Notes: generated by a model from the sequence alone, not told the origin. A stretch of 64,000 bases of DNA from Henckelia pumila (GCF_033568475.1 NC_133120.1:82126151-82190150), one strand, 5' to 3'. Counted from the first letter of the stretch, positions 35,206 through 47,073 are shown. Program-made: numbers and translations.

Positions 35206-37266
35206 TGAAAGGGCCCGTGTCCTGATTTAATATTTAATGATCAAACAACCAGGATTAATTAATGTAAACAGCGAAAACGAGTTAAAAATTTTCGTTTGGG
35301 CCTACAGAAATTTCGGCATGACCTATTCGTAAATAGAACATCCCAAAAACCTGTACAACACAACCAGCAATATATACTCGAAAATAGAGTCACAACTCCA
35401 ATTTACAAACCTATAGCCGCACTGGCCAGGACTAAACACATGCAGAGCCGGCAAGGCTCGATCACACAAATAACAATTCAAAACAAGGTCCAAAACTATT
35501 TATACAGATACACAGGGCATCACCCCGACAAATATAAAACTCGCTAAACTGATATATATACATATATCTGGGAACTCGACTCCACGCTCGCCTCACTGGG
35601 TGCCACTAGATGACGCTCCACCAGATGCGTCAAATCCCCCTGGATAACCTGCTATGGAATCACAAACAACCACAGCATAAAAAGAAAACAGGGGTCGGAC
35701 CCCAGTACGACGAACTATAAAAATTACGACAAATATAACTGACATGAATAAAATCAAGTACAATGCAATGAAATGCAATGTAATGCGTGACAGGTATCAA
35801 TAAAATAAGGGATACCAAAAGGAGTCCAAATAATCGTATCACAATAAACTCAGTGGCCACCCGTGCCAGGAACGCAGCAGACCTCGAATCATCACTGCTA
35901 ATCCATACACGTAGCATCGGAGGGTGACAGGAGCGACCCCTCCAGCCTCATGCTGTCATCAGGAGTGTCGTACGTAGCATCGGAGGGCGACAGGAGCTAC
36001 CTGTCCGTGCCTCATGCTATCTCAGGAGTGCACTAAAACAATGTCACTCGCTCCATGATGACTCAATACATCTCAAGAGATCAATATCAATAGCAATCAA
36101 AGGAGTCAAGGCTCAACGTGCTATGTAAACTTGTAAATGAGTGAAGGAAATCATATAATCCACGTAAGCATATAAAACACGTTATCACTCATTACAAAAT
36201 ACTTAATATCATTACATGCCATTATAGGCGTCGTAATATAAACAGCTCATACGTACCTCAACCAATTCTTAATTTACCATAGAAATTATCCCAAATATTT
36301 CTCGGATATTCCAATCCCAAATTTTCAGAATCTGTAATTCCAGAAAAATTGCTCATAAATCCTAAAATTCATATTTAATATTAAAACATCCTATTAATGA
36401 CCAAATATTGAATATACGACTCTAAAAGTCGAATTACCTAAATATAAATAATCTGAAATTGTCCATAATTAGTTACTAAATCCTAAATTACTATAAGACA
36501 ATTCTAACACAGTGACACATTTAAATAGTAATTGCAATAATCCTAAAAGTCAAAAATCCCCAACTACAATAATCTGAAATTTCGAAATAATGCTAGAATA
36601 ATTTCTGAAAAATAGCCAATACCTCCAATCGAGTCCGATATAATACCTACAACCAATAATAAATCAAATATTAATTATCGGAAGTCGATTGAATCAAAAT
36701 TCCCAAAATTCGAAACACTAATCTCGAAATCTACCTCAAATATTCGAATTAGAGGTCTAATCAACCGAAACAGCAACCCTCTATACTCCGGCGGTGATCG
36801 GCGATGGCGAACGGCGGTGAACGACGGCGGCTGGTGCGACGGGTTTCCGGAAATCTCAATAAAAATATGAAATATAGGTACCGAAAGATAGCTCTCGTCG
36901 AGAGGATTCCATAACTATATTTACTTTTGAAATCCGGCCAAAAACGAATGAGATACGACCCTTACAAGCGACGGAAAGATTTTGAAATGAAAAGGAAAAT
37001 GATACAGACGGGGATGACGATGAACGCGTGAGGAGAGAGAAACAGTCTGAATATATATATCCATATCTATTTAATTAGATATGTATTGCTTTAATGTGTG
37101 TCTTATTTTATTCATTCGGGGTTCAAACTTGACCCGGTTCGAGTTATTTCAACTCCTGTGTGCTCTATTAATAACATATTCATTTTAATATTGTCTATAA
37201 ACCGATATTTATAAATACATATTTTTAACACACAAATTAATTAATATATAATATCGGGTCCTTACA
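35206..37266 (-). repeat. G1 5' LTR, uninterrupted
   Basis: 2,061 bases, minus strand TGTAAGGACCCGATAT to GGGCCCTTTCA. It shows directly the empty site (GGGTGCCACTAGATG) that G2 entered in the other LTR. Confidence 0.95.
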
Positions 37267-37271
37267 CCTGA

Positions 37272-38147
37272 CCCACTGGATCAACGACATTTCCAGAAGC
37301 AAATACCGTAAGTAAAAATGAAAACCAAAATCAAAGTCAAAGACAAGATTTTGGTCGTGGACAAGGTCGAGGACGTGGACGTGGACGTAGACGTAGAAAT
37401 GACCGTGGTCGCGGTCGCGGACGTGGATATGAAAATCACCCACCAAAAAAGGCATCATGAGAACACGAGTGCTAATGAAAATCACTCAAAACGGTTCACA
37501 AGTTCTTGTTTTAGATGCGGCACTCCATGACATTGGTCTCGTATTTTTCGAGCACTTGAGCACCTTTGTAAGCTCTATAAAGAATCAAAGGGAAAAGAAA
37601 AATAGACCAATTTCACTGAACAAGGTGGCCGATTGAGTTATTCAACTCATTTTGAAATCTCGGATTTTCTGAATGATTTCTCAGAAATTGATTAATATAT
37701 TGGTGGAACATGAATGTAACATATTATATTTTTCATGTATTCTTGTGTTATTGTTTTATTGTATAATTATGAAATACGTTATATTTTGAATATGTATTGT
37801 CATTAATTTTTCTTTACTGCATATTTTTTGAAGTTCGATATGGAAAATGCTTTGAGTAAAGCTAAACAAGGAAATAATCTCATGTAAGTTTGCATACCTG
37901 ATAGTGGTACGAAGCACACTATTCTCCAAGATAAAAGATATTTCTTGGAACTAAAACCAACAAAAACAATGATGAATATAATATCAGGTCCTGTAGAGTT
38001 TATTGAAGGTTGTGGTAAAGTACATTTTTTTGTTACCTAATGGTACAAAATTTTTTATAAATGATGTTTTATATTCACCAAAATCGAAAAGAAATTTGTT
38101 GAGTTTTAATGACATATATTCCCATGGATATGATACTGAGACAAAAC
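37272..38147 (+). pseudogene. C1 gag C-terminus and protease
   Basis: Gag continues after G1 with TGSTTFPEANT and an Arg-Gly repeat tract (GRGQGRGRGRGRRRNDRGRG). A zinc knuckle CFRCGTP follows, in which the last Cys is Phe. The protease follows at about 37900 with PDSGTKHTILQDKRYF and NDVLYSPKSKRNLLS. Several stops interrupt it. Confidence 0.8.
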
Positions 38148-38228
38148 TGTAGGAAATAAGAAATATATGTGTCTTACCACATATAAATCGGAAAAGTAAT
38201 ATGTAATTGAAAAGCTACCAATGCTCTC

Positions 38229-39708
38229 TGTTGCGTGTTTTTCGCTCACAAGCGCACGATGTCAAGTTATAATATAGGAATTAAGTCCAAGTCGATCCCA
38301 CTGAGAATGAATAAATGATATTATATCATATATTTGCAACTAATAAAATATTAATTCTATGTAGAGCTACGAGAATGATTTGAGTTATATCAAACTAAAA
38401 TTTTCAATAAATATAATTAAATAACTACGAGTTCGCAAGACGAAAATTCAATGAGATACAAATTTTAGAGGTTCGACATCACTTAACTATCTACCAGTTT
38501 AATTCATAAAGAAATTTATATCATATATTCTTCTAGTTTATTAGCCAAAAATCCCTATTATTTTCAACTACCTCTCTCAAATGTCAAGCAGAAATTCGTA
38601 TTCAATAGCAAACTCAGTATCTCTATCTAAGTTCAACTATTAAATCCGGTAAATAGCACAATAATTCTTACAAAGGCTTCAATGGAGTTATAGGCCTCTC
38701 GAACTCTATAAACACCAATGATGTATTTTCCTACGGTCCTATTCAAAATCGCCTCTCTCGAATGCTAGATTTCAAATAAATATAACAATTCAACTAATTA
38801 TCAGTTAATTGAACGCAATCAATTCAGAAAAACACAAATAAACTGAATGAAGAATTCTAATATATCAATCAAAGTATCAAAAACATGGTTTCAAATCAAG
38901 CTACGTCGTCCCTCTAGACAAAGGAATTAGTTCATAATAAAAATAAAAATCAAACAAAGCATGTTCTTGAACATCATTCAAAAATTAGGAGAAAGAATGA
39001 AATAAAAATGAAGTTAGATGATGTTTCTCCGTCTCCGATAGTCGCTTTGTCCGTCTTCGTGCCAAGAATGATTCTTCTCCCTTTTTCTTGGTCTCTAGCC
39101 GTCTCTAGTCTTCAAAAACTCTGAATACTCTCTAAACCCTCGTATCCTCCAGAATAAGTCATAAAATCCATTTTAAAACTCGATTAAAGACTTTCCATAT
39201 TTTTGGAGACTGCGCAGCGCTGGAGCGCTAATTATTCGGCGCTGGGGCGCTCAAGTTTCGTATTTTAATTTTCAATGATGGACGTCTAGCGCTGGAGCTC
39301 TCAAAAGAAGGCGCTGGGGAGCTTAAGACATGAAATTACGGGCGCAGGAGCGCTAGGAATATGGCGCTGAGGCGCTACTTGTTCTTCCATTTCATCATCT
39401 GCGCAGCATTTTTGTAAAAATCATAACTACAGTTTTAGCCGTCGGATCGAGCTGAAATTTTTACAGCAAATTTAAAACATCATAATCTTCAATTGGAATG
39501 GTGGAGATCGGATTTGGTGGTCTGTAACATTCCCAGTAATTTTTTGAAGTTTGCTGTCCCGTATTTGGCTTTCCGCTTCTTCTTGCTACTTTTCTTCAAA
39601 TCCTTGCAACTCACAAAAATAACAACAAATACGTATAATATCCACTCGATACATCACAAAATCCAAGTCAAATCATATATAAATTAAGTGCATAAAATGC
39701 ACTTATTA
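38229..39708 (-). mobile_element. Solo-LTR-like insertion in C1
   Basis: Flanked by the TSD ctctc (38224-38228 and 39709-39713), with ends TG at 38229 and, on the minus strand, TAATAAGTGCATTTTATGCA (a mutated TG start). No coding, primer site or second LTR is seen inside, so it is best read as a solo LTR. Its U3-like part carries GATCCGACGGCT and six or seven GGCGCTGGAGCGCT-like palindromes at 39210-39410. A relative on the plus strand starts at 49679. The TGATAAGTGCA start is usual for Athila/Tat-like gypsy LTRs. Confidence 0.8.
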
Positions 39709-39713
39709 CTCTC

Positions 39714-42700
39714 TACTGGATTGCATTATACGCATATAAGTCCAATTGAATCAAATATCGTGGTTGGTGATTCATCAATATTAACCAATTGACATGATTG
39801 ATTAGGGCATCTTGGTTTAATAATGATGCAAAAAATTATAGAAAATACACATGGTCATCCGCTGAAAGACCATAAGATCTTTCAGAATAATAAGTTTCAA
39901 TGTAAAACATGTTCTCTTGAAAAACTTATTATAAGACCATCACTAGCTAAAATCCAAACTGAATCACCCATGTTTTTTAAACGTATTCAGGGTGATATTT
40001 GTGGGCCAATTCATCCATCATGTTGACCATTTTAATAATTTATGGTATTGATGAATGTCTCTAGGAGACTTGGAATGTTGCATTTGAAAGATTAATTACT
40101 CAAATAATAAAATTCGAAATCAATTTTTCGATTATACAATCAAGAAAATAAGATTTGATAATGCTGGAGAATTTACTTCATATACTTTCAATGATTATTA
40201 TATGTCAATGAGAATCACTATTGAACATCTTGTTGCTCATGTACATACACAAAATGGATTAGCTGAATCATTGATTAAACGTCCACAACTGATTGATAGA
40301 CCAATGTTTAAGAAAACAAAACTCTATATTTCTATATGGAGACATGCAATTTTACATGTTGTTGCATTAATTCGCATCAGACCAAGTGCATATCATAAAT
40401 ACTTCTCATTGCAGCTTGCATTTGGTAAAGAACCAGACATTTCTCATTTTAAAATTTTTGGATGTATGGTATATATGCCTATTACACCACCTCAACGATT
40501 AAAAATTGGTCCTCAAATGAAGATCGGTATTTATATCGGCTATGATAGTCCACCAATCATTCGATATCTTGAGCCTCAGATAGGCGATGTGTTTACAGCA
40601 CGTTTTGCTGATTGTCATTTTATTGAAAAAATCTTTCCAATGTTAGAGGGAGAAAAGAAACACATCGAAAAAAAATTACATGGTATATACCATCATTGTT
40701 ACATTTGGATCCAAGAACCAAATAATGTGAAAAAGATGTACAAAAAATTGTACACTTGTAAAGAATAGCAAATCAAATATCAGATACATTTGCAGACACA
40801 AAAGGGATAACTAAATCATATATACCTACTGTAAATGCCCCTGCTCGAATTGAAATTCAAAAGAAACAAATTGAAGACACTCATGATGTCATAAAACGTT
40901 TGAAATGTGTAAGACCAGTCGGTTACAAGGATAAAAATCATCGCAAAAGAAAATGTATAAAGAAACACAATGATCACAAAATAGAAAATAGTGTTACAAC
41001 AGAAACACATGATGATGAAAATGTTCTTTCAGTACTACAAACTGACGAGAATCGTGAAATTTCTATCAATTATATTAATACTGGAAAAATATAAAACCGA
41101 AAAGATATAGAAAAAATTGATGAGATATTTTTCTTATAATGTGGCATGTGACATCATAAATGAGAATGAAGATCATGAACCAAAATATTTTGGTGAATGT
41201 AAAAATCGGCAGGACTGGATAAAATAGAAAGAAGTCATCCAGGTTAAGTTGGATTCGCTAAATAAACGTAACGTTTTTGGACCTATAGTCCTTACACCTG
41301 AAGGTGTAAAACCTGTTGGATACAAATGGATTTTTGTTCGAAAGCAAAATGAGAAAAATGAAATAGTAAGATATAAAGTTCGCCTTGTTGCACAAGGTTT
41401 TTTTCAAAGACTTGGAATTGATTATGAAGAAACATATTCTCCCATTATGGATGCAATTACGTTTCGATATTTGATTAGTTTGGCGGTGTCTGAAAATTTG
41501 GAAATGCGTCTTATGGATGTTGTTATACCTTACTTATACGGATCCCTTGATATTGATATATACATGAAAATTCCTAAAGGAATTAAGATGTCTGAAACAC
41601 AAAGTTCAAAACCCAGATAATTTTATTCTGTGAAATTGCAAAGATAATTATATGGGTTAAAGCAATCCGGTCGAATGTAGTATAATCGACTAAGTGAACA
41701 CTTGATGAAAAAGGGATATTTAAATGATCCAATATGCCCTTGTATTTTCATCAAGAAAACAACAACCGGATGCGTAATTATTGTTGTAATGTTGATGATT
41801 TAAACATCATTGGAACGAATAAGGAAATTCAAGAAGTTATGTTGTACTTGAAGGAAGAATTCGAATGAAGGACCTTGGAAAAATTAAGTATTGTTTGGGT
41901 TTGCAAATTGAACAAAAATAATGTGAAATATTTGTTCACCAGTCAAATTATACAGAAAAAGTCCTTAAACGTTTTAATATGGTAATAAAATCCTTTAAGT
42001 ACTCCAATGGTTGTTAGATCATTAAACATATAAAAGAATTCATTTCGTCCATGTGAAGATGGTGAAGTTATTCTTGGTCCAGAAGTATCATATCTAAGTG
42101 TCATTGGTGCCCTTATATATGTATTTTGCAAATTGTACTAGATCTGATATATCTTTTGCTGTAAATTTATTGGCAAGATTCAGCTCATATCCAACTAAGA
42201 GGCATTGGAACGAAATTAAACATATAAAGATCTACGAGGAACGACAGATTTGGGACTTTTGTATTCAAAAGATACAAATCAAAGTATAATTGGTTATGTT
42301 GATTCTGGATACTTATCCGATCCACATAAGGCACGTTCCCAAACCTGATATGTATTTATTCATGGAGGCACTGCAATTTCTTGACGTTCACAAAAACAAA
42401 CACTCATAGCAACTTCATCAAATCACGCCAAGATTATTGCATTGCATGAAGCAACCCATGAATGTGTGTGGCTAAAATCAATGACCCAACATATCCAAAC
42501 CTCGTGTGGATTATCAGTAGACAAGAAGCCTGTGACACTATACGAAGATGATGATGCATGTGTTACTCAAATGCAGGAAAGATACATCGAAAGTGACAGA
42601 ACCAAACATATCCCCCCTAAGTTCTTTGCCTTCACCCAAGAGCTTGAGAAGAATAAAGACATTGATATATGTTACATTCAATCAAGTGAAAACTAATCAG

Positions 42701-42720
42701 ATCTTTTCACAAAGGCACTT
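39714..42720 (+). pseudogene. C1 integrase, RT and RNase H remains
   Basis: Pre-integrase (CKTCSLEKLIIRPS), integrase (IQGDICGPIHPS; AHVHTQNGLAESLIK; FGKEPDISHFKIFGCMVY), RT (RYKVRLVAQGFFQRLGIDYE; VIPYLYGSLDIDIYMKIP) and RNase H (HEATHECVWLKSMTQHIQ; ALYEDDDACV-like; DLFTKALP) appear in Copia order with many breaks. The RT catalytic motif is hit by a one-base loss near 41789, leaving NVDDLNIIG out of frame. Confidence 0.85.
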
Positions 42721-42948
42721 CCTACGACGATATTCAGAAAACATATATATAACATTGAGATACGCAATCTATGAAATATGTGAAGAATCTTTTGTGTTAA
42801 CATGAGGATGAGTTTACGTGGCTACAATCTTTTTTCTTTACTATGGTTTTTATCCCAATGGGTTTTTCCTAGTAAGATTTTTAACGAGGCAGTATAAAAT
42901 ACGTAATAAGGACAATCACTATATCACGATCATCATCACAAGGGGGGG

Positions 42949-43195
42949 TGCTGAAAAATAATGGTTGAATATTGAAAATTAGAGTTGAATATTGAAAATT
43001 AGGTGTGTGATGATGTAAGTGATTATGTAATTATTTTTGGACTAATCTCAAACGAAGATCTATAAATAGGTCTCTTCATTTGTGATTAAAAACACAACTG
43101 AATTGAGAGGATAAATTTCATAAAGTGTGAATTTTGAAATATTTTGAGTTTTTGAAGTTTTATCTTTTTACCATAAATTTTTACTTTTTACAACA
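42949..43195 (+). repeat. C1 3' LTR
   Basis: Starts TGCTGAAAAATAATGG and ends TTTTTACAACA, followed by the TSD agtta. It carries CTATAAATAGG at 43060-43070, a better TATA box than either 5' LTR copy, and points toward the 3' end of the MCTP gene. Confidence 0.9.
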
Positions 43196-43200
43196 AGTTA

Positions 43201-43581
43201 CACATATTTAATGAATAATAATCTATAATTAATTTTGCATTTAGAATATCTGATTTAATAATTAAATGACAGCCATTTTGCAATTTAATGATTATTAAAA
43301 TGTGAAAGTTAATTCATTAGCATTTGATGTGATAATAGATAACCGAAAGAAGACAACATTCGAAGGGACGTGGAAATCTGGAATTTCGTGTACTAGATAT
43401 AGAGAGATATATATATAGTTACACTTAAATGCACAATCTCATACAACAAAATAATGAATATTAATCATAAATATCACTCCACGTGAAAAGAAAGGAAGCT
43501 ATTTGCTAAGGTTGCACAATACCCCCTCGTTGCTGCCTCTGCTCAAGGGAGTTATTGATGAAGCTCCTGATTGTACAATTC
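43201..43581. other. 3' flank of the MCTP gene
   Basis: AT-rich. Should hold the MCTP 3' UTR and polyadenylation site on the minus strand. Nothing else seen. Confidence 0.4.
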
Positions 43582-46500
43582 TCAAAGAAGAGAATCCGAT
43601 CTGGCTGGTAATCTCTTGAAGAAATTGACGGGCAGTGATGGCATCTTGCGTCGGAACCGGGGATGGCGTAGAGTGTAAAGCCCGAACAGCACCGCCACTA
43701 CTTGGAATGGAGTGACATAAAGAAACACAGCGCTGATCAATGAAAACACTATGACTATGGCTGTGGCTCTGGGATCCCTCCAGCTCAGTATGCTGAGGAA
43801 TCTCTCCCCTTGTGTTGCTAGATCTCCTATCACGGTCTGAACTCTTCCCGCCACGCTTCGCAGCCTGTCGTACCTCATCCTCACCAGTTCAGTAGGCTGA
43901 GAACTTGGGAACGTGTCGAATTCCTCGTACAGTTCGTCCGGATGAGCGTTCTCTGCTTGGGAAAGCCGAGCGTCCATGTGGGGAGGAAGCCTAGGCCTAT
44001 GCCGGTAGTTCCACAAGCCGATGACGAAAAGGTAGAGGAAGATTGTGGACAAGATCAACTCCGGGTAGCATACAAGTATCAAGAACAGGATGTGCACGAG
44101 TATCGTTGTGAGCGGGTTTTTCCAGTAGCAGATGCCATCGAACCATCTGTAAACGTATGAGACGCCAGATAGAAGAGACATTATGCGGTAGAAGTTGGCT
44201 TTGCTTCTCCTTAGGCTCCACATATGGTAATCCACATCAAGCATGTATTCGACTATCTCTCTTCGGAGAGGTGGCTCTGCCCGTGATAGTTTTGCCGCCA
44301 CTATTTGCATAGCCTGGTGGCGCAGCCAGTCGATGTGCCTGACGGATATGGGCTGAACGTAATGCATCTTTGGGAGCAAGGGCTTGCTGTATTGTGTGAC
44401 CATGTTCACCCAGGCTGTGCACGAGAAACGTATTGCTAAGTGTAGCTCCCCGTGTTTCATCAAACCAGAGGGGGAAAAAACCAGGAGTGGATAGGAATGT
44501 GTGTAAATTCGATCTGTTTCTAAGGTGGAAAGCCTGATTCTCACCTTTCCGATTCTCTGGTCCTTTGCATCGTCTTTCCCATTGGTGTGGCAATTGTCAA
44601 AAACGCCGATTGTGATTACGGTACAAGGATCGTGAACTTCCCAAGTATACTGCTCGTTCCAACGAGGATGCAGAGAATCAAGAAGAGTTCTGGTTCGGAC
44701 CCATTTGTTCCCATACTTTGCTACGCAATAAGCGTCTGTCAGTTTACCTTCTCTGCTCTTCATTGGCTGCAGATTTCGAGCACTTAAAATACCAACTTCA
44801 AGAATTCCAATGCTCTGCTTTCTCAGATTCTTGGATGACGGCTGAAGGTCGCTGCTAAAATGCGTGGACTCATCCAGAACATGGTAACCAGAATCTAAGC
44901 TGAGTCGAAGGAAAATTCTGCTGGCGAATTTCACCTCTTTTTTCTTCTCCCCAATTTCCTCTGCCACAGAAGGCATGAAGAGAGGATACCATCGAGCATC
45001 CAGCAGCTTCGCATGTTCATATCTCTGCGGAACCTCCCTAATGGGAATAAGAATCTTTCCCATAACTTCGTCCTTGCCGGGTCCAATTCTTTCTTCCACG
45101 CTGATCACAATATACTCATCAAAAGGCTCAGATGCTACAAACATAAGTTCTTCGTTCCACTCCGGATTAATGTGCTTAATCGGGGAAGGCCTAGTGAGCC
45201 TCAACTGATGCCCAAGCTGCACCTTCACATATGTTTCCAGGGGTCGGCTTCTATCCGAGGGAATAAGATCCTGGGCAGCGATGATATGAACTCGGAGATA
45301 ATACAATTTCGGGGAGAAATACACTTTTGATCGTGTACTAGCAAGACTTTGCTGGTTTAAGCTATGAGCATCAGAATGCCAAGCATCAGGGAAGGCTTCA
45401 TCTGCTTGTGTTCCCATCCAAACTGCGAGCATGATCTCCCCATGATGGATCTTATCCCCTTTCTTGTCCGCCAATCTGTACCACTGAGGAGCCAGAGGAC
45501 TATCAGGCGGCACTCTTTGAGGGATTTCGACGATATCAAACAAGACTTTACCCACGAAATCATCCTTCACAAGATCCTTATCCTTCACAGTGATTTCGAT
45601 CAAATTGCTTTGCAGCCTCTCCCTCGAAAATGCAAATACATGTTTCCACACCGGATTCTGATTCTTCAAAAAGTGTCCAGTCACCCCTTTGTAGTTCCCA
45701 ATTTTCACCTCCACGTATGGATCAAGACTCCCGGTCAAGTCCATCACCGGAAGATCCCTAGCCTTTACGACGCTCACGTACAAGAAATGCATCTGCTCTA
45801 CCAAATCGTAAGTGCTCGCAGTTTTATCCCTTCCCCAGTACCCCATTCTCGCAGCTACAGGAGGCCTAGTCTCCACCACAGAATACTCAGGCTTCTGCCC
45901 TGGAAATTGCATCTGCATCACACTGGCTGATGGAGCCGGTCCAGCTTTAGTAAAGTCACTCCGGGTTTCAACAAATGCCGGCCTCTCAGCCGGTGGTGGA
46001 GGAGGGCCGCCGCCATGGGAACCAGTCCCTACTGAGTAAAAAGTCCTTAATTCCTTTTTCTTCTTGTTTTTCGCTTGATTTTCCATGTACTGATACTCAT
46101 CCTCAAACTTATAATTAGTATTGACCTCCTGCAATGGTGTAGCGGTACTTTCTGTAGCCTTAGCATAACTACTGTCATCATTATGACGATGATGATTTTG
46201 AGGATGAGGACGAGGATTTTCCACACCGTTCACGTGCTGCAAAACTTCTTCCACGGGATCAAATGAGTTAGAATCTTGTATCACCGCGTGCATCCGCAAA
46301 GCAATATCACCCCTCACACGAGAAAAGAGACCTCTTTTATCAAGCGGGTACCTCTGAACAACAGATTCCTCCTCAGAAAAAGCAACAGACATGCCGGAAA
46401 TCCGAACCCTCCCAAGAAAATCCTTGTGGTGGCCGTTTTTGCTATCATTGTACACGGACACCACGATCGTCTCATCCGACAAATCTCGATGATTCTTCAC

Positions 46501-46668
46501 ATTGAACGCCAGCTTCTCGTTCCAAAAAGGGTTGAGATCTTTGAACTTGGTGGCGGTCCTCTGTCGCTGGCCTTGGAATTCCACTTCCACAAAGGGACTG
46601 GAACTCCCTTGCCCGTCTTTAGGCATGAGATCGACTGAATCAAGAACTTCGACCACAAGTTTCGCCAT
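43582..46668 (-). CDS. MCTP: Multiple C2 domain and transmembrane protein (MCTP)
   Basis: Single-exon gene encoding 1,028 residues, typical of plant MCTPs, which are commonly intronless. Four C2 domains are visible: about residues 2-100 (KLVVEVLDSVDLMPKDGQGS), 295-402 (LYVSVVKARDLPVMDLTGSL), 455-563 (YYLRVHIIAAQDLIPSDRSR) and 621-735 (ILEVGILSARNLQPMKSREG). They are followed by the PRT_C region with hydrophobic segments at about 852-886 and 967-998. A low-complexity His/Pro-rich linker (145-280, with GGGPPPPPAE) separates the first two C2 domains. Plant MCTPs (QUIRKY, FTIP1 and relatives) sit in the endoplasmic reticulum at plasmodesmata and tether it to the plasma membrane, with roles in cell-to-cell transport. 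Which subgroup member this is cannot be fixed here. The start MAKLVVEVLD is chosen because the C2A strand begins there; an upstream in-frame ATG at 46770 would add 34 non-conserved residues. The third C2 lacks most calcium-binding aspartates. Confidence 0.95.
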   Translation of the reverse strand: MAKLVVEVLDSVDLMPKDGQGSSSPFVEVEFQGQRQRTATKFKDLNPFWNEKLAFNVKNHRDLSDETIVVSVYNDSKNGHHKDFLGRVRISGMSVAFSEEESVVQRYPLDKRGLFSRVRGDIALRMHAVIQDSNSFDPVEEVLQHVNGVENPRPHPQNHHRHNDDSSYAKATESTATPLQEVNTNYKFEDEYQYMENQAKNKKKKELRTFYSVGTGSHGGGPPPPPAERPAFVETRSDFTKAGPAPSASVMQMQFPGQKPEYSVVETRPPVAARMGYWGRDKTASTYDLVEQMHFLYVSVVKARDLPVMDLTGSLDPYVEVKIGNYKGVTGHFLKNQNPVWKHVFAFSRERLQSNLIEITVKDKDLVKDDFVGKVLFDIVEIPQRVPPDSPLAPQWYRLADKKGDKIHHGEIMLAVWMGTQADEAFPDAWHSDAHSLNQQSLASTRSKVYFSPKLYYLRVHIIAAQDLIPSDRSRPLETYVKVQLGHQLRLTRPSPIKHINPEWNEELMFVASEPFDEYIVISVEERIGPGKDEVMGKILIPIREVPQRYEHAKLLDARWYPLFMPSVAEEIGEKKKEVKFASRIFLRLSLDSGYHVLDESTHFSSDLQPSSKNLRKQSIGILEVGILSARNLQPMKSREGKLTDAYCVAKYGNKWVRTRTLLDSLHPRWNEQYTWEVHDPCTVITIGVFDNCHTNGKDDAKDQRIGKVRIRLSTLETDRIYTHSYPLLVFSPSGLMKHGELHLAIRFSCTAWVNMVTQYSKPLLPKMHYVQPISVRHIDWLRHQAMQIVAAKLSRAEPPLRREIVEYMLDVDYHMWSLRRSKANFYRIMSLLSGVSYVYRWFDGICYWKNPLTTILVHILFLILVCYPELILSTIFLYLFVIGLWNYRHRPRLPPHMDARLSQAENAHPDELYEEFDTFPSSQPTELVRMRYDRLRSVAGRVQTVIGDLATQGERFLSILSWRDPRATAIVIVFSLISAVFLYVTPFQVVAVLFGLYTLRHPRFRRKMPSLPVNFFKRLPARSDSLL

Positions 46669-47063
46669 GGAAGAGGCGAGATGATAGAGAAGAGAGAGAA
46701 GAGAAGAGGGAGCGTGGATAAAAATAGTAGGCGGTGTGGTGTATTTTGGAAGAAGAAGACATACACACACATACGTTTGGGGGGTCTCTGAGTTTTTGTT
46801 GGTGGGAAAATGGAGACAACTGTCTTTGTGGAATAGGCTGCACTAGTAAGCAAAGGAGGAAGGGACCCCTACACCAAACAATATATTCATATTATAATAA
46901 ATTAATAATAATGTAATAATATTCAACATTCATATTTGAAAGTCGTACTTGTGTTCAATTTCGACTCCGTAAATTCTGTAGACATAGACAGAATTCAGAG
47001 GCGATCTTCTTCTTTTTTCTCTTGTTTTCTGGGTTTTGAACAGAAATTCGTCTGTTGTTTAGT
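46669..47063. promoter_or_regulatory. Upstream region of the MCTP gene
   Basis: Probable 5' UTR and promoter (minus-strand gene). On that strand a CT-rich leader (about 46675-46705) lies before the ATG. AT-rich beyond 46880. The palindromic element starts 405 bases from the ATG. Confidence 0.4.
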
Positions 47064-47073
47064 TAATAAAAAC

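Larger units (their letters stand above)
20764..37266 (-). mobile_element. Gypsy element G1 (Tekay/Del-like chromovirus)
   Basis: Complete LTR retrotransposon on the minus strand with TSD cctga (20759-20763 and 37267-37271). Its 5' LTR is 35206-37266. The 3' LTR is split into 20764-21162 and 28430-30098 by insertion of G2. The primer-binding site at 35192-35203 reads TGGTATCAGAGC (initiator tRNA-Met). The polypurine tract is AGAGGGGGAGAAA at 30099-30111. Gag, protease, RT, RNase H, integrase and a chromodomain-like C-terminus are present but broken by one frameshift and four stops. The LTR copies differ at about 19 of 2,061 positions by eye (about 0.9%). Confidence 0.95.
19132..43195 (+). mobile_element. 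Copia element C1, degenerate host of a TE nest
   Basis: LTRs at 19132-19377 and 42949-43195 are flanked by the TSD agtta (19127-19131 and 43196-43200). The leader starts CGTTATCAGCACG, as in many plant Ale-like Copia elements. Gag, protease, integrase, RT and RNase H pieces are recognisable in the usual Copia order but full of stops and frameshifts. A purine tract (AAGGGGGG, 42940-42947) precedes the 3' LTR. Gypsy G1 interrupts gag (20764-37266), and a solo-LTR-like element interrupts the protease/integrase boundary (38229-39708). The two LTRs differ at roughly a tenth of positions, so this is the oldest element in the nest. Confidence 0.9.

Noticed and set aside
37318..37530. Frame rich in Asp-Val repeats
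   Set aside because: Out-of-frame reading of the C1 gag Arg-Gly tract.
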